Shown here piece after piece: positions 26,081 through 57,524 of a stretch of DNA of 64,000 bases. Source of the stretch: Chaenocephalus aceratus (taxonomy: Eukaryota; Chordata; Actinopteri; Perciformes; Channichthyidae); contig JAMFTG010001374.1 of NCBI GenBank assembly GCA_023974075.1, positions 1 to 64,000 on the forward strand. Direction: 5' to 3'. The translations under genes were made by a program, and so were the position numbers. Position 1 is the first letter of the stretch. Each line of letters starts with the position of its first letter. The notes under the pieces were generated by a model. The model worked only from the letters and a program-made list of their open reading frames with translations, had not been told where the DNA came from and ran no database searches.

Positions 26081-26264
26081 GTTGAATCCGATTTTGAGCA
26101 CTCTTTTCCCCGCATAAACTAGTCACCGTTAAACACTTATTTTGTTGATGTCTATATAACCGACTTCCCGCTATGCATTGCGGTCGGTTATATGGACCCT
26201 GGCACTAGAAAGACCGCGGCCGGTAGTAAATGTCCAACCATTGTACCCTCTGGTCCCTAGGGTA
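26081..26264. other. Right-end module copy 3, internal
   Basis: Hairpin at 26154-26164 and 26183-26193. As with copy 1 it is followed by TGTATGGATG. Confidence 0.78.
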
Positions 26265-26268
26265 TGTA

Positions 26269-26697
26269 TGGATGATTCTCGAAAAACGGCTAAGTGCCAA
26301 CGGGGGAGGGTGAAAGTCCTGTATACCCTGAGTAATCTTCCCCGACTTTCAGACACTTTTCCTGGGTAACAAAGTCACCCTGCTCGGGTCGTCAAATGTG
26401 AATGAAATGGACAGATCCTGTACATTTCAATCACTTTTGATGGGAGTCGTGAGGTGTGTTTGAAAGGGCCATATCTCCCTTAAATTCACAGCAAACTTAC
26501 CCATCTTTCACACACTAATTGCGGGTAATACAGCCATGTGTACCCTGTGTTTAAAGTAATCTTCCCCGACTTTCAGACACTTATTCCTGGGTAACAAAGT
26601 CACCCTGCTCGGGTCGTCAAATGTGGATGAAATGTACAGATTCCTGTACATTTCAATCACTTTTGATGGGAGTCGTGAGGTGTGGATGAAATGGCCA
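26269..26697. repeat. Short partial YR element, unit 2
   Basis: Same fusion of left-arm sequence to satellite as 15056-17031 but only about 0.43 kb, indicating loss of several satellite copies. Confidence 0.68.
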
Positions 26698-26880
26698 GTT
26701 GAATCCGATTTTGAGCACTCTTTTCCCCGCATAAACTAGTCACCGTTAAAACACTTATTTTGTGATGTCTATATAACCGACTTCCCGCTATGCATTGCGG
26801 TCGGTTATATGGACCCTGGCACTAGGCAGCCGCGGCCGGTAGTAAATGTCCAACCATTGTACCCTCTGGTCCCTAGGGTA
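26698..26880. other. Right-end module copy 4, true end of array
   Basis: Hairpin at 26771-26781 and 26800-26810, ending CCCTAGGGTA before the right TGTAAGG junction. Confidence 0.8.
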
Positions 26881-26887
26881 TGTAAGG
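26881..26887. other. Right attachment junction of YR array
   Basis: TGTAAGG is preceded by the element end CCCTAGGGTA and followed by target sequence GGTCCTTGG. The next target repeat has another TGTAAGG at 26911-26917. Confidence 0.78.
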
Positions 26888-26949
26888 GGTCCTTGGTGTG
26901 TTCTCTATCTTGTAAGGGTCCTTGGCTGAAAAACAATTGAGAACCTCTG

Positions 26950-26957
26950 CTTTAAAC
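26950..26957. repeat. Right 8-bp target duplication of the hAT element
   Basis: CTTTAAAC, identical to 4150-4157. Confidence 0.95.
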
Positions 26958-27186
26958 TGCTGACAACAGTCCTCCTAAATTCAGAATCTAAAAATCGTCG
27001 TTTGGATAACTTTGAAGATTCCTGAGGTTTTGATTGCTGCTCGTGATTCTTCTGAGCAGGAAGTTTAAAATATTATTTTTTTTTCTTCTTTACTAAAGCA
27101 GTACCCAGTCACCACAGGTCTCACCTCCATTACAACATCTTTAAACCTTAGGGCGTGCATCTTGTTACCACGGTTACCAGAGGTGG
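26958..27186. other. Intergenic sequence between PLTP and KHK
   Basis: This is the continuation of the pre-insertion PLTP flank. I see no gene. Confidence 0.5.
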
Positions 27187-27835
27187 GAGAGAGTACTGTG
27201 ATCGTGTACTTGAGTCAAAGTAGAAGTACTCAGATTGTGTTACTTGAGTCAAAGTAGAAGTACTCAGATCGTGTACTTGAGTCAAAGTAGAAGTACTCAG
27301 ATCGTGTGTACTTGAGTCAAAGTAGAAGTACTCAGATCGTGTACTTGAGTCAAAGTAAAGTAGAAGTACTCAGAGTGTACTTGAAGTTAGGTACTCAAGT
27401 GTTACTCGAATGTCAAAGTAGAAGTACTCAGATCGTGTACTTGAGTCAAAGTAGAAGTACTCAGATCTTGTACTCGAGTAAAAGTAGAAGTACTCAGATC
27501 TTGTACTCGAGTCAAAGTAGAAGTACTCAGATCTTGTAATTGAGTAAAAGTAGAAGTACTCAGATCTTGTACTCGAGAAAAAGTAGAAGTACTCAGATCT
27601 TGTAATTGAGTAAAAGTAGAAGTACTCAGATCTTGTAATTGAGTAAAAGTAGAAGTACTCAGATCTTGTACTTGAGTAAAAATAGAAATACTCAGATCTT
27701 GTTCTTGAGTAAAAGTAGAAATACTCAGATATTGTACTTGAGTAAAAAGTAGAAATACTCAGATCTTGTTCTTGAGTAAAAGTACTCAGATATTGCACTT
27801 GAGTAAAAGTACCAGAGTGTAGGAATACTCTGTTA
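27187..27835. repeat. 33-bp minisatellite, about 19 copies
   Basis: The unit includes AGTAGAAGTACTCAGATC and GTACTTGAGT, a widespread type of teleost minisatellite. The open frames through it are artefacts. Confidence 0.93.
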
Positions 27836-28114
27836 CAGTAACCCATACTAGAGTACAGCCTCCCTTCAGCCTCCGGTCGAAGATAAATTAACACATTTTG
27901 ACAAGATTGAAAAGTGTATTGTTAAATCAGATAAAGATCATTTATCAAACAGTAAACCTTTAGTTATGATTACTTTTTATTACTCGGTTCATTCATTTCA
28001 GTTATTCATACTTTACATGTTTCTGTGTCGAACTAGGAGGCCGAGGTGCAACGTGCTTCAGCGTCCCCCAACTCTTCCATCACGAGAAACATCTGAACCA
28101 GCTTTTCCTGCAGC
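27836..28114. other. Intergenic sequence between two minisatellites
   Basis: No gene recognised. It may include the KHK 3' untranslated region; a TTTTTATTA at about 27970 is a candidate poly(A) signal on the minus strand. Confidence 0.3.
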
Positions 28115-28715
28115 GTTTAGTGAACGCTGCATGTCTCCTCAAGCTGCTGGATGTCCTCTAAACGCTGCATGTCTCCTCAAGCTGCTGAGTGTTCTCTAAA
28201 CGCTGCATGTCTCCTCAAGCTGCTGGATGTTCTCTAAACGCTGCATGTCTCCTCAAGCTGCTGGATGTCCTCTAAACGCTGCATGTCTCCTCAAGCTGCT
28301 GGATGTCCTCTAAACGCTGCATGTCTCCTCAAGCTGCTGGATGTCCTAAACGCTGCATGTCTCCTCAAGCTGCTGGATGTCCTCTAAACGCTGCATGTCT
28401 CCTCAAGCTGCTGGATGTCCTCTAAACGCTGCACGTCTCCTCAAGCTGTGAATTCCTCTAAACGCTGCACGTCTCCTCAAGTGCTGGATGTTCTCTAAAC
28501 GCTGCATGTCTCCTCAAGCTGCTGGATGTCCTCTAAACGCTGCATGTCTCCTCAAGCTGCTGGATGTCCTCTAAACGCTGCACGTCTCCTCAAGCTGCTG
28601 GATGTCCTCTAAACGCTGCACGTCTCCTCAAGCTGCTGATGTCCTCTAAACGCTGCACGTGTCCTCAGCTGCTGGATGTCCTCTAAACGCTGCACGTGTC
28701 CTCAAGTTGCTGGAG
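28115..28715. repeat. 38-bp minisatellite, about 16 copies
   Basis: The unit includes AAACGCTGCATGTCTCCTCA and AGCTGCTGGATGTCCTCT. It lies about 200 bases beyond the KHK stop codon, possibly within its 3' untranslated region. Confidence 0.92.
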
Positions 28716-28909
28716 ATGTTTCTTCATTGGAACCTTTGGGTTGGGTATTTACGTCTGCATCCTCTGAAGCTGCAGCGCGTTCCTCCTGATGGAAGAGCGT
28801 TGGTTCCTTGTAGCGTCGGCCACCGTAAACACACGGATACAAAATACGATACATTTGATTTTAAACTAGAATAAAGATGTGGATTTCCTGTCAGATCTGA
28901 AATCGTCGA

Positions 28910-49442
<20,533 letters not shown>

Positions 49443-49477
49443 GTTGATACAGACACCACAGCTACAGTCTGGACTTT

Positions 49478-50170
<693 letters not shown>

Positions 50171-50369
50171 CAGTGCTTGAATTGGAATCAAAAAGGTGCC
50201 AGTACTCTAAATCAGCAACTGTTTCAAGTCAATTTATTTATACAGCCCAAAAACAAGTATTTGGCTCAAAGTCATGTATATCCTATAATGCTGGTGGGTT
50301 TGTCTCTTTACTGTATATTTTAGAAAGGCTCACTTAAACAAATGACTCAGGGTGCATCTGAGATTAGAG

Positions 50370-50640
50370 GGGGTGCAGGGGTAAAGTGCTATTTTTATAA
50401 GTGGGGAGTGGACCTGACACCTAGGGGGGTCCTCACCTCCTCTAAGGGGGTCCTCACCTCCTCTAGGGGGGTCCGGGGGCATGCTCCCCTGGGAAGATTT
50501 TTTTTTTAAAATATTGAAGTTAGATGCATCAATCTGGTGCACTTTGAGAGCAAAATGAGATATATGGATAGCTCTCAACATCCATATGAACAACTGTAAA
50601 CAGATTTACTTTTTCTTTATAAGAAAGTAAAGCCTGACTC
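50370..50640. repeat. Dispersed repeat, copy A
   Basis: Shares AAGTGCTATTTTTATA, GGGGGTCCGGGGGCATGCTC and GCATCAATCTGGTGCACTTT with 58385-58600. Each copy sits inside a different hAT element. Here GGGGGTCCTCACCTCCTCT is duplicated. Confidence 0.75.
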
Positions 50641-50858
50641 CTACTGGCGGCTGGTTAAATGACTCCTCGTCCCGGAGTACACTCACCATCTTTCAGCAGG
50701 GAAGGAGAGAGGGAATCCTTGTCCGGCGACAACCGCTGTTTTTTCACACTATTATTAAGCCACGCTAACATTTTCGAAATGCTAACGTTATGTGATGTAT
50801 TTTCTGCTCTAGGCCCATTCCCAAACCGCCCCCTACACCCTACACCCTACCCCTAGAC

Positions 50859-51203
50859 CAGTGCTTCTCAAAGTGTGGTCCGCGGACCACTGGTGGTCCG
50901 TGAGCACCCCCTAGTGGTCCGTGAGTATATTGGTACAATTTCACATTTGAAATAAATAAATACATTTGAGTTTTGCAGAAATATCTCCGCAATGGAGCGA
51001 GCTTAAGTTTCACTTTCCATTGCATGATATAGCCCAGGGCAACACCTTCGTCACACATGTTGGCACTTGTTTGTACCATTTTCAGGCGATTTCTAATCTG
51101 TTCTAGAAAAACGATGTGATTTTCGATATTTGTGGAGTTAGGTGGTCCGCGAGTGTTTTTTTATTGGTTAAGTCCTTGGTATGAAAAAGTTTGAGAATCA
51201 CTG
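50859..51203. mobile_element. 345-bp hAT MITE nested in the 50171-52019 element
   Basis: Begins CAGTGCTTCTCAAAG and ends TTTGAGAATCACTG. The duplication CCCTAGAC at 50851-50858 and 51204-51211 is perfect. It contains several TGGTCCGTGAG and GGTCCGCG motifs typical of ZBED-type hAT termini. Confidence 0.93.
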
Positions 51204-51732
51204 CCCTAGACCCTACCCCTCCGTTTGCGCGTTCACGCGGAGGGTCCGCCACATTAACTGCTGTTCCAAACCAACGAGTGTGGAGGGGAGTGGGCTATCA
51301 AGCCCTCAAACAGCGAGTCTGCAGCGGTGCTGACTGGAGACCGGTCTCTACCTGACCGGAGTCACGCTGTGTGTGTCCTCAGGAAACACGCTGTTAACAA
51401 GTAGTTCCAGCAAACATCCACTGATAAATCGCGATGTTAGCGACCTCATGATGACCTCATATGTTTCTAACTGAGGATCAAACCTGTGTTTAGTCTAGAA
51501 AAAGGTAAATGTGTGCATTTTATTATAAAGTTTTGTATATTTACAGACCGTTGCAAAAACTAAGAAGCTTATAAACATCAGGTTTAAAACTAAAGAGCTT
51601 TATTTACTCCCTCCATCTGACAGGAGGAGCCTCGTTGAGCTGCGAGTGTGGCTGCAGATGGAGTTCACTCCGTCACGGAGGGGTAGGGTCGAGGGAGTGG
51701 TTTGGGATTGGGCCCTAGTCTATCGTTGCAGC

Positions 51733-51908
51733 GCGTCATGAGACGCGCCATGAGACGCGCCATGAGACGCGCCATGAGACGCGCCATGAGACGCGCCATG
51801 AGACGCGCCATGAGACGCGTCATGTGACGTGTCAAGAGACGCGCCATGAGACGCGCCATGAGACGCGCCATGAGACGCGTCATGTGACGTGTCATGAGAC
51901 GCGCCATG
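51733..51908. repeat. 12-bp minisatellite ATGAGACGCGCC, about 14 copies
   Basis: Tandem CATGAGACGCGC with a longer-order pattern including ACGCGTCATGTGACGTGTCA twice. Confidence 0.93.
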
Positions 51909-52027
51909 CTTCTTACTGAGGCAAGGTGCCGGTACTCAGTAAGAAACCGGTACCACATGGGTAAAAATCAGAAGTGCCGGTACTGCGTACCGGTGAGTAC
52001 CGGCCCAATTCAAGCACTGGTTTGAAC

Positions 52028-52590
52028 TAAAGGCCCTGACACACCAAGCAGTCAGTTAAAGTTAAAGTTAAGTTAAGTTAAAGCCTTTTATTGTCACTAT
52101 ACACAGAGTATAACGAGATGCAGAGTCACCAGAGAACTCGCCGACGCCGACTGTTGCGTTGCCGTGTTCTCCTGCGTCTTGGCCATGTGTCGCACTGGAA
52201 CACACCGCAAAGACTTCAGCCGAGCACTTACGAACTGCGCATGCGTGAGTGGCAATAACTCTCCTTACGAGCAGGCGGCGGTAGTGTGTATTCGTCATTC
52301 AAAAGAGGCAACAACTGGAAGACAGTGAAGAAGAATAGACTGCGTGATCTAAACAAACAACAAATAGCGTGTGCGTTCCATGTTCACTCTCGTCCATCGA
52401 AAACATGTTTGGTGCGGCACTGGAGCTATCAGCCATTGGAGTGTTGCTTGTGGAAGACATTCTCAAGCAACCGTTTCGCTTCTCATGCACTGATTCGCTA
52501 GCTGAACAGCCAATCAGAGTGATTTCTTTGTCCGACTGCCTGTGGCCGACGCATTGTGATGAGAGGGATACAGGTATTTAATGAAAACAT
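52028..52590. mobile_element. 3'-truncated copy of TTAA-target element
   Basis: Starts AAAGGCCCTGACACACC and then tracks the complete element at 61145-61719: shared segments include GCCATGTGTCGCACTGGAAC, CTGCGCATGCGTGAGTGGCA, GTGTGTATTCGTCATTCAAA and CTGAACAGCCAATCAGAGTG. The right inverted repeat is absent. A short insertion rich in GTTAAA lies near 52050-52110. Confidence 0.8.
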
Positions 52591-54540
52591 TGATCGCTTG
52601 AGAATGGCTGGAGAAGTTGTATCACCATTTATTCGGAGCGGATCACAGCTTGCCATCTCCAGGCTGCTTTCGGGCTGTGAGTAAACAACGTGTGTTTCAC
52701 ATAGAGGCGGTCTGAAGGTATGGACAGCTATCAAAGCGACTATACATCACATTAAGAACGATGTACAACTGAAACTCTGACAAAAATATATTGTTAAAGT
52801 GATTTATTAAAGTTCGCAATGTTTTGCACAGGCATCCCCACAGTCACCTACTTTGTCATGTTCTAGTCGTCACTGTAAGCTTCACGATATCAGCTTCTCA
52901 CCCACAACCTCACACACGCGTACTGAACGTGCATCAAAGTCGTCCTATTCAGTCAGATATACCAAAAGATGAATTTGAACAACACGCGAAGCCGGCTTCT
53001 AAGATAATAGAATATCACCCGTTGTTCGGGCCACAATTTGTTCGGTAACACCGTTAGCCTACCTCCCGCCCCCTTAGCACCTGGTGGAGGGGGCGATAGG
53101 CTACTCTTCAAATGTTTCACAAAATACTTACCATCATGACTACTCTTACTGTTTAACATTTGGGTTCACTTCATGTTGAGGCTAATACAAATGACAAGGC
53201 TAAGTAATGTGATGCTAACTAACGTGCTCGCTACTAGCTATGTAGCTAGCTTGACTGTGTTCCATGCAAAACATGTGTATTACCTGATATGTTTGGTCCA
53301 ACGACTCCTGGTCCTTTCATCAGACGGATAGAACGAGCAAGTGGTATGATCACTTATGTGATTCCAACCTGGTACAAAGCACGCAGGCATCGTGTAAAAG
53401 TGAATTTATTTTTAGCAATCTCTTATATTTATTGGAGGGAATAAATCAGTTATGAGATCTTCTTCTTCTTCTTTGCTTTAATTACGAGTCGCAACCAGTC
53501 TTGGAGCATTATCGCCTATGACATCACTTACGCGACCCATAATGGGATTTGGGATTTGTAGTCTTTCTAGTCGCGTATTTTTCATAGTCTTATATCTCAA
53601 CAGTTTTACAACAAACTGTGACTTTTTTTTACATGGAAATGATTGTTTAAGATTGACAAACATCATATGTGTAGTTCGTGGCACAATTCAAACGGGATCA
53701 AAAGATACGTTTTCTCTCTCCTTTGAATTCAATGTATACTTTTTCGCTTCCGGGGTCCCACGGGCCGGAAGTAGATGGGCGTGACTTCGCCTCTCTATTC
53801 AATTCATTTGCTGTATTAGCATGACCATAGTTACAGGCAATTGCTAAAGCTCTGTTTAGTTGCAACATCTATACACAAATACATACATATAAACAAACAG
53901 CTAAGAATTAAAATGTCCTTTTCCCGCGGTACTCACTATGGCCCGTGTTATTTGCCTGCACTTGATCTGTCATCTCTTTTAACGATGTTCTTCCCTCACT
54001 GTATCTTCTCTTCACGTGAAGCTCTCCTCGGCTGGTGTAGTGGTTAGGCACGCTAACGCTAGCTATATAAATATGACGCTCTATGTATCAAAACAAAACT
54101 TACCTTCTTATATCTATCTCCACTTAAATGAACTTTCTTTCCTCCCGATTTCCAGCACTCTTGTTCGTTCTCTCTGTGTCTGGTCAGACATCAATCTGTT
54201 CCACGTAGCGCGCCCCTAGAGGCCTGGAGCACTTCCGGAATGTTTTTTTTGTATGTGTTTTGGGATTTGTACGTGCTTTGGACTTTGCAGCGTTTTTTTG
54301 TTGCTTTTGTTTCGGGGTTTGTGTGTTGTATTTAGTTTCCATCATTTCTGTAAACGCAGCGTTTTTCTGTTGTATTTGTTTTCAGGGTTTGTTTGTTTTT
54401 CATTTCATTATTTGCAGCTGTTTCCTGCTTATGTATGCGTTTTGGGCCGTTGTTCCACGTTTGCACCTGCCGGCCACCGTACACAGCACCTCCTCCTCCC
54501 TCCCTGCAGGGGGCAGCATGTGATGGAGACAAAGATGGAC
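52591..54540. other. Unassigned DNA
   Basis: No gene recognised. Items seen: an imperfect inverted repeat at 53053-53105 (AGCCTA, GCCCCC against GGGGGC, TAGGCT), a truncated pol III A-box-like GGTGTAGTGG at 54035, and a degenerate T-rich duplication around GCAGCGTTTTT at 54288 and 54356. Confidence 0.4.
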
Positions 54541-54752
54541 AGATATATTTAGGTTTGGATGATCTCATGTCACTTGTTAGACGCTTTTCTCCAAAGCGAC
54601 TCACATACTCAACACTGTGGGCGATCCCCTCAGGAGCACTTTGGGGTGAAGGGTCTCAGGGACACAACGACATGCTGACTGCAGTGGGGTTTGAACCTGA
54701 CCCCAACACCAACGCACCAGACCACTGCGCCACACGCCTCCAGAAACAATTA
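54541..54752 (-). mobile_element. tRNA-derived SINE
   Basis: On the minus strand it starts near GGCGTGTGGCGCAGTGG. It has an A box TGGCGCAGTGG (54732-54722) and B box GGTTCAAACCC (54697-54687), followed by a body and the tail CGCTTTGGAGAAAAGCGTC, the teleost tail also seen at 960-1012. Not an intact tRNA gene because the acceptor pairing is absent. Confidence 0.78.
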
Positions 54753-54814
54753 AATATGTAAAGGTGCATCAATAAAAAACAGTGAAGAAACACCTGCAGC
54801 TGATGTGAAAACTG

Positions 54815-55303
54815 TGCATCCACACACCCAGCACCTCCACAGGACCTGCATCCACACACCCAGCACCTCCACAGGACCTGCATCCACACACCCAGCACCT
54901 CCACAGGACCTGCATCCACACACCCAGCATCTCCACAGGACCTGCATCCACACACCCAGCACCTCCACAGGACCTACATCCACACACCCAGCACCTCCAC
55001 AGGACCTGCATCCACACACCCAGCACCTCCACAGGACCTGCATCCACACACCCAGCACCTCCACAGGACCTACATCCACACACCCAGCACCTCCACAGGA
55101 CCTGCATCCACACACCCAGCACCTCCACAGGACCTGCATCCACACACCCAGCACCTCCACAGGACCTGCATCCACACACCCAGCACCTCCACAGGACCTA
55201 CATCCACACACCCAGCACCTCCACAGGACCTGCATCCACACACCCAGCACCTCCACAGGACCTGCATCCACACACCCAGCACCTCCACAGGACCTACATC
55301 AGC
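54815..55303. repeat. 32-bp minisatellite, about 15 copies
   Basis: The unit is CATCCACACACCCAGCACCT plus CCACAGGACCTG. Two single-base variants (CAT for CAC, CTACATC for CTGCATC) recur. As 32 is not a multiple of three and stops are absent, it is open in every frame of one strand. Confidence 0.94.
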
Positions 55304-55727
55304 AGCTTTATGTGTCCTGCATTATACTGATCGTGTCTTTATCCATATTACACTTTGAAAGACACATCATACAAAAAACAAGTGGACAAAAATGCTACAA
55401 TAAATACAAAAAGTAATTGTAATAAAATAAATAATAATACATATACATATAATAGTATAAACAATAAAAGTAATAATAATAAAACACATAGAACAATTTA
55501 ATAAATGATAAATAATATTACCAAATCAAAAAAAATACTACCAGCGTCTTATATATTATATTATATAAAGTATAAGTAATTTCCTATATTTCTTAATGAG
55601 AATAAGATCATTTAAAGTTATAATAATACAATATGAGAATACTCATAATAATAATAATCATACAAATAGAAAAGAAAAGTAAAAAAATGTAAAGCTAGTT
55701 TATTCCTACATCATATTTGTTTTTTTA
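55304..55727. other. AT-rich unassigned DNA
   Basis: AT-rich with TAATAATAA-type low complexity; no gene seen. Confidence 0.5.
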
Positions 55728-55981
55728 GATGTTATCCCCCCCCCCTCTAAAGAGCAGACAGCCTTCCTCCAATCACAGCGCTCGGCCTGCCTTGTTTCCT
55801 GTGACGCTGTTTCTAATTGGACGGAGCACCGCACCCCCTCCCTGCTCCTCCTCCTCTCCCCGGGTTACTGTCACTGACAGTCGGATTACTCTCTCACAGC
55901 TGCAGCCTCTTCCTCCGGAGCTCCGGAACACAATGCAGACTCCGGATTCCTGATTCCCCGCTCACGGTAACACTCTCTGCT

Positions 55982-55990
<9 letters not shown>
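55728..55990 (+). promoter_or_regulatory. Possible promoter and first exon
   Basis: GC-rich compared with its AT-rich upstream flank. Contains TCCAATCACAGCG and, further on, CTAATTGG (reverse CCAAT-like), then a CTCCTCC tract. A candidate first exon ends CCGCTCACG followed by GTAACA at about 55967, before a TG array. The only ATG (55933) opens a six-codon frame. No protein or downstream exon was identified, so the gene is unknown. Confidence 0.3.

Positions 55991-56039
<49 letters not shown>
55985..56039. repeat. (TG)n microsatellite
   Basis: Perfect TG array. Confidence 0.97.
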
Positions 56040-56040
<1 letters not shown>

Positions 56041-56454
56041 CATGTGTGCAGGACTATGTAGTAAAGTGTGTGTTCAGCAGGAGGGTGTGTGTGATGTGCA
56101 GGCTGCTGCTGCTGCTGCTCACGCTCATCACAATGACAGCTGTTCAGTATTTTAATTGTATATCCTGTTGTTGTTTATCTTATTCTATTTACATGTTTAC
56201 AGACTCCTGCATGTACCTGGTCTCTGACAACACTCACAGCATTATTCAGTTTATTGTTTTTATTTATTTATGGCAGTGCACATTAGTCTGCAACATAATC
56301 TGCACTATTCTATTCTCTTGTTTCTTCTTACACTATTTGTGTTCTAAATCGGTTTTATTGTCTTAAATATATTGATGTTGTATTGTTGGAGGAGTTTTGT
56401 TTTTTTATTGTATTGTTGGAGTATTGTTGGAGGAGTGTGTGTGGGTGTGTGTGT

Positions 56455-56705
56455 GTGTGTGGCCTAGCATTACTATACTTGTGGGGACCTAAATCTGTTT
56501 ACACAGTCACTGTGGGGACTCGCCTCCCTTATGGGGACAAAATGGAGGTCCCCATGAGGGGGAGGATTAATTTTAGGGTGAAGACTTGGTTAGGTTTAGG
56601 GTAACGCTAAGGGTAAGGGTAAGGGTTAGGCATGTGTTGGTTAAGGTTAGGATAAGTCTCCAGGAAATGCATGTAAGTCAATGTAATGTCCCCTGAAGTG
56701 ATGTA
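56455..56705. repeat. Dispersed GGGGAC-type teleost repeat
   Basis: Contains TTGTGGGGACCTAAATCTG, CTGTGGGGACT, TATGGGGACAAAATGGAGGT and then GGTTAGGTTTAGGGTAACGC and GGGTAAGGGTAAGGGTTAGG. This mix of GGGGAC motifs followed by TTAGGG-like sequence is common in fish genomes. It is followed by a TG array at 56712-56766. Confidence 0.65.
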
Positions 56706-56710
56706 TTCAT

Positions 56711-56774
<64 letters not shown>

Positions 56775-57183
56775 CATGTCTTACCTGGTTGATGCTCAGT
56801 ATGGTTCAACGTGGAAGAAATGTATTTGATGCACAACTTAGACGGGAAATGAAATACAAAGATAGCAGAAAATGCAAAGATATAATAAAATAGGTGACAA
56901 TTATCATAGAAATAAGATAGTCGGAAGTCGGTGCATATGATTAATGTCAAAATATAACAATGAACAAAACATTGAACTGAAGCCAACTCTTTCTTTATGG
57001 AGCTCCAAAGAGTCATGGGTACGTTTTAAGCTATAAATCCATTCTGCAGAAGCTTCTTCACGCGAATCATTTCAGTTATTTCTTATTTCCCACAATGTTT
57101 TCACTGAACACTTTTTATGACATTCATTTTCTTTGCTTCGGGAAACACTGTCGTATTAAAACAAGTCCCCCCCCCACCCCCTT

Positions 57184-57186
57184 TGT

Positions 57187-57220
<34 letters not shown>

Positions 57221-57310
57221 CTGTCTCTGTGTGTGTGTGTGTGCGCGTGTGTGTCTGTCTCTGTGTGTGTGTGTGTGTGTGTGTGTCTGTCTTTGTGTGT
57301 GTGTGTGTGT

Positions 57311-57374
<64 letters not shown>

Positions 57375-57378
57375 CTGT

Positions 57379-57410
<32 letters not shown>

Positions 57411-57492
57411 CTGTGTCTGTCTCTGTGTGTGTGTGTGTGTGTGTCTGTCTTTGTGTGTGTGTCTGTCTCTGTGTGTGTGTGTGTGTGTCTGT

Positions 57493-57524
<32 letters not shown>

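Larger units (their letters stand above)
6884..26887 (+). mobile_element. Tandem array of two tyrosine recombinase (Crypton-like) elements
   Basis: Two units, 10,331 and 9,666 bp, run head to tail and share one 7-bp sequence, TGTAAGG, at 6884, 17215 and 26881. The left junction reads CTTGTAAGG then CAAATG, the middle TATGTAAGG then CAAATG, the right TATGTAAGG then GGTCC. Target plus circular element recombining at TGTAAGG gives exactly this. There are no terminal inverted repeats, no reverse transcriptase, and one gene per unit encoding a YR. Known Cryptons encode a YR, lack inverted repeats and integrate as circles at short identities. This one differs in size and in its satellite load. Unequal exchange could also have made the dimer. 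Confidence 0.82.
17215..26887 (+). mobile_element. YR element unit 2
   Basis: The block order matches unit 1 with very high identity. Copy numbers differ: more 236-bp satellite, three rather than four 129-bp repeats, five rather than four 251-bp repeats, two rather than four 120-bp repeats, and a much shorter terminal partial element. Its YR gene has many single-base indels relative to unit 1, mostly in homopolymers. Confidence 0.82.
4158..26949 (+). mobile_element. 22.8-kb composite hAT element with nested insertions
   Basis: The left end reads CAGTGGTTCTCAA and the right end TTGAGAACCTCTG, which is its reverse complement with one mismatch. Perfect 8-bp duplications flank both ends. The left part encodes a ZBED5-like BED-finger transposase (4471-6737, broken). 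Most of the length is later insertion: a Harbinger-like MITE (4808-5728) and a two-unit tyrosine recombinase element array (6884-26887). The hAT portion itself is only about 1.8 kb on the left and about 60 bp on the right, so the 3' half of the transposase and much of the right arm have been lost. It is inserted just past the PLTP poly(A) signal, between convergent PLTP and KHK. Confidence 0.93.
50171..52019. mobile_element. Non-autonomous hAT element with nested insertions
   Basis: Ends CAGTGCTTGAATTGG and CCAATTCAAGCACTG are perfect 15-bp inverted repeats. The duplication GTTTGAAC (50163-50170 and 52020-52027) is perfect. It contains another hAT MITE (50859-51203), a shared repeat (50370-50640) and a 12-bp minisatellite. 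No transposase frame is visible. Confidence 0.93.

Noticed and set aside
6884..26887. DIRS/Ngaro retrotransposon as the source of the recombinase
   Set aside because: No reverse transcriptase, RNase H or methyltransferase motifs and no split direct repeats; only a zinc-finger YR gene is present in each unit.
6884..26887. Integrated virus genome (large-DNA-virus transposon fusion)
   Set aside because: No capsid, polymerase, terminase or protease genes are visible; the non-gene portions are satellites.
54541..54752. A tRNA gene on the minus strand
   Set aside because: A and B boxes are present, but there is no paired acceptor stem and the sequence runs on into a SINE body and tail.
54750..55416. 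Frames of 170-200 codons in the 32-bp array
   Set aside because: Pure minisatellite translation with all three frames of a strand open.
56590..56640. Telomeric repeat block (TTAGGG-like)
   Set aside because: Only a few irregular GGTTAGG and GGGTAAGG motifs, as part of a common dispersed fish repeat; no regular TTAGGG array.
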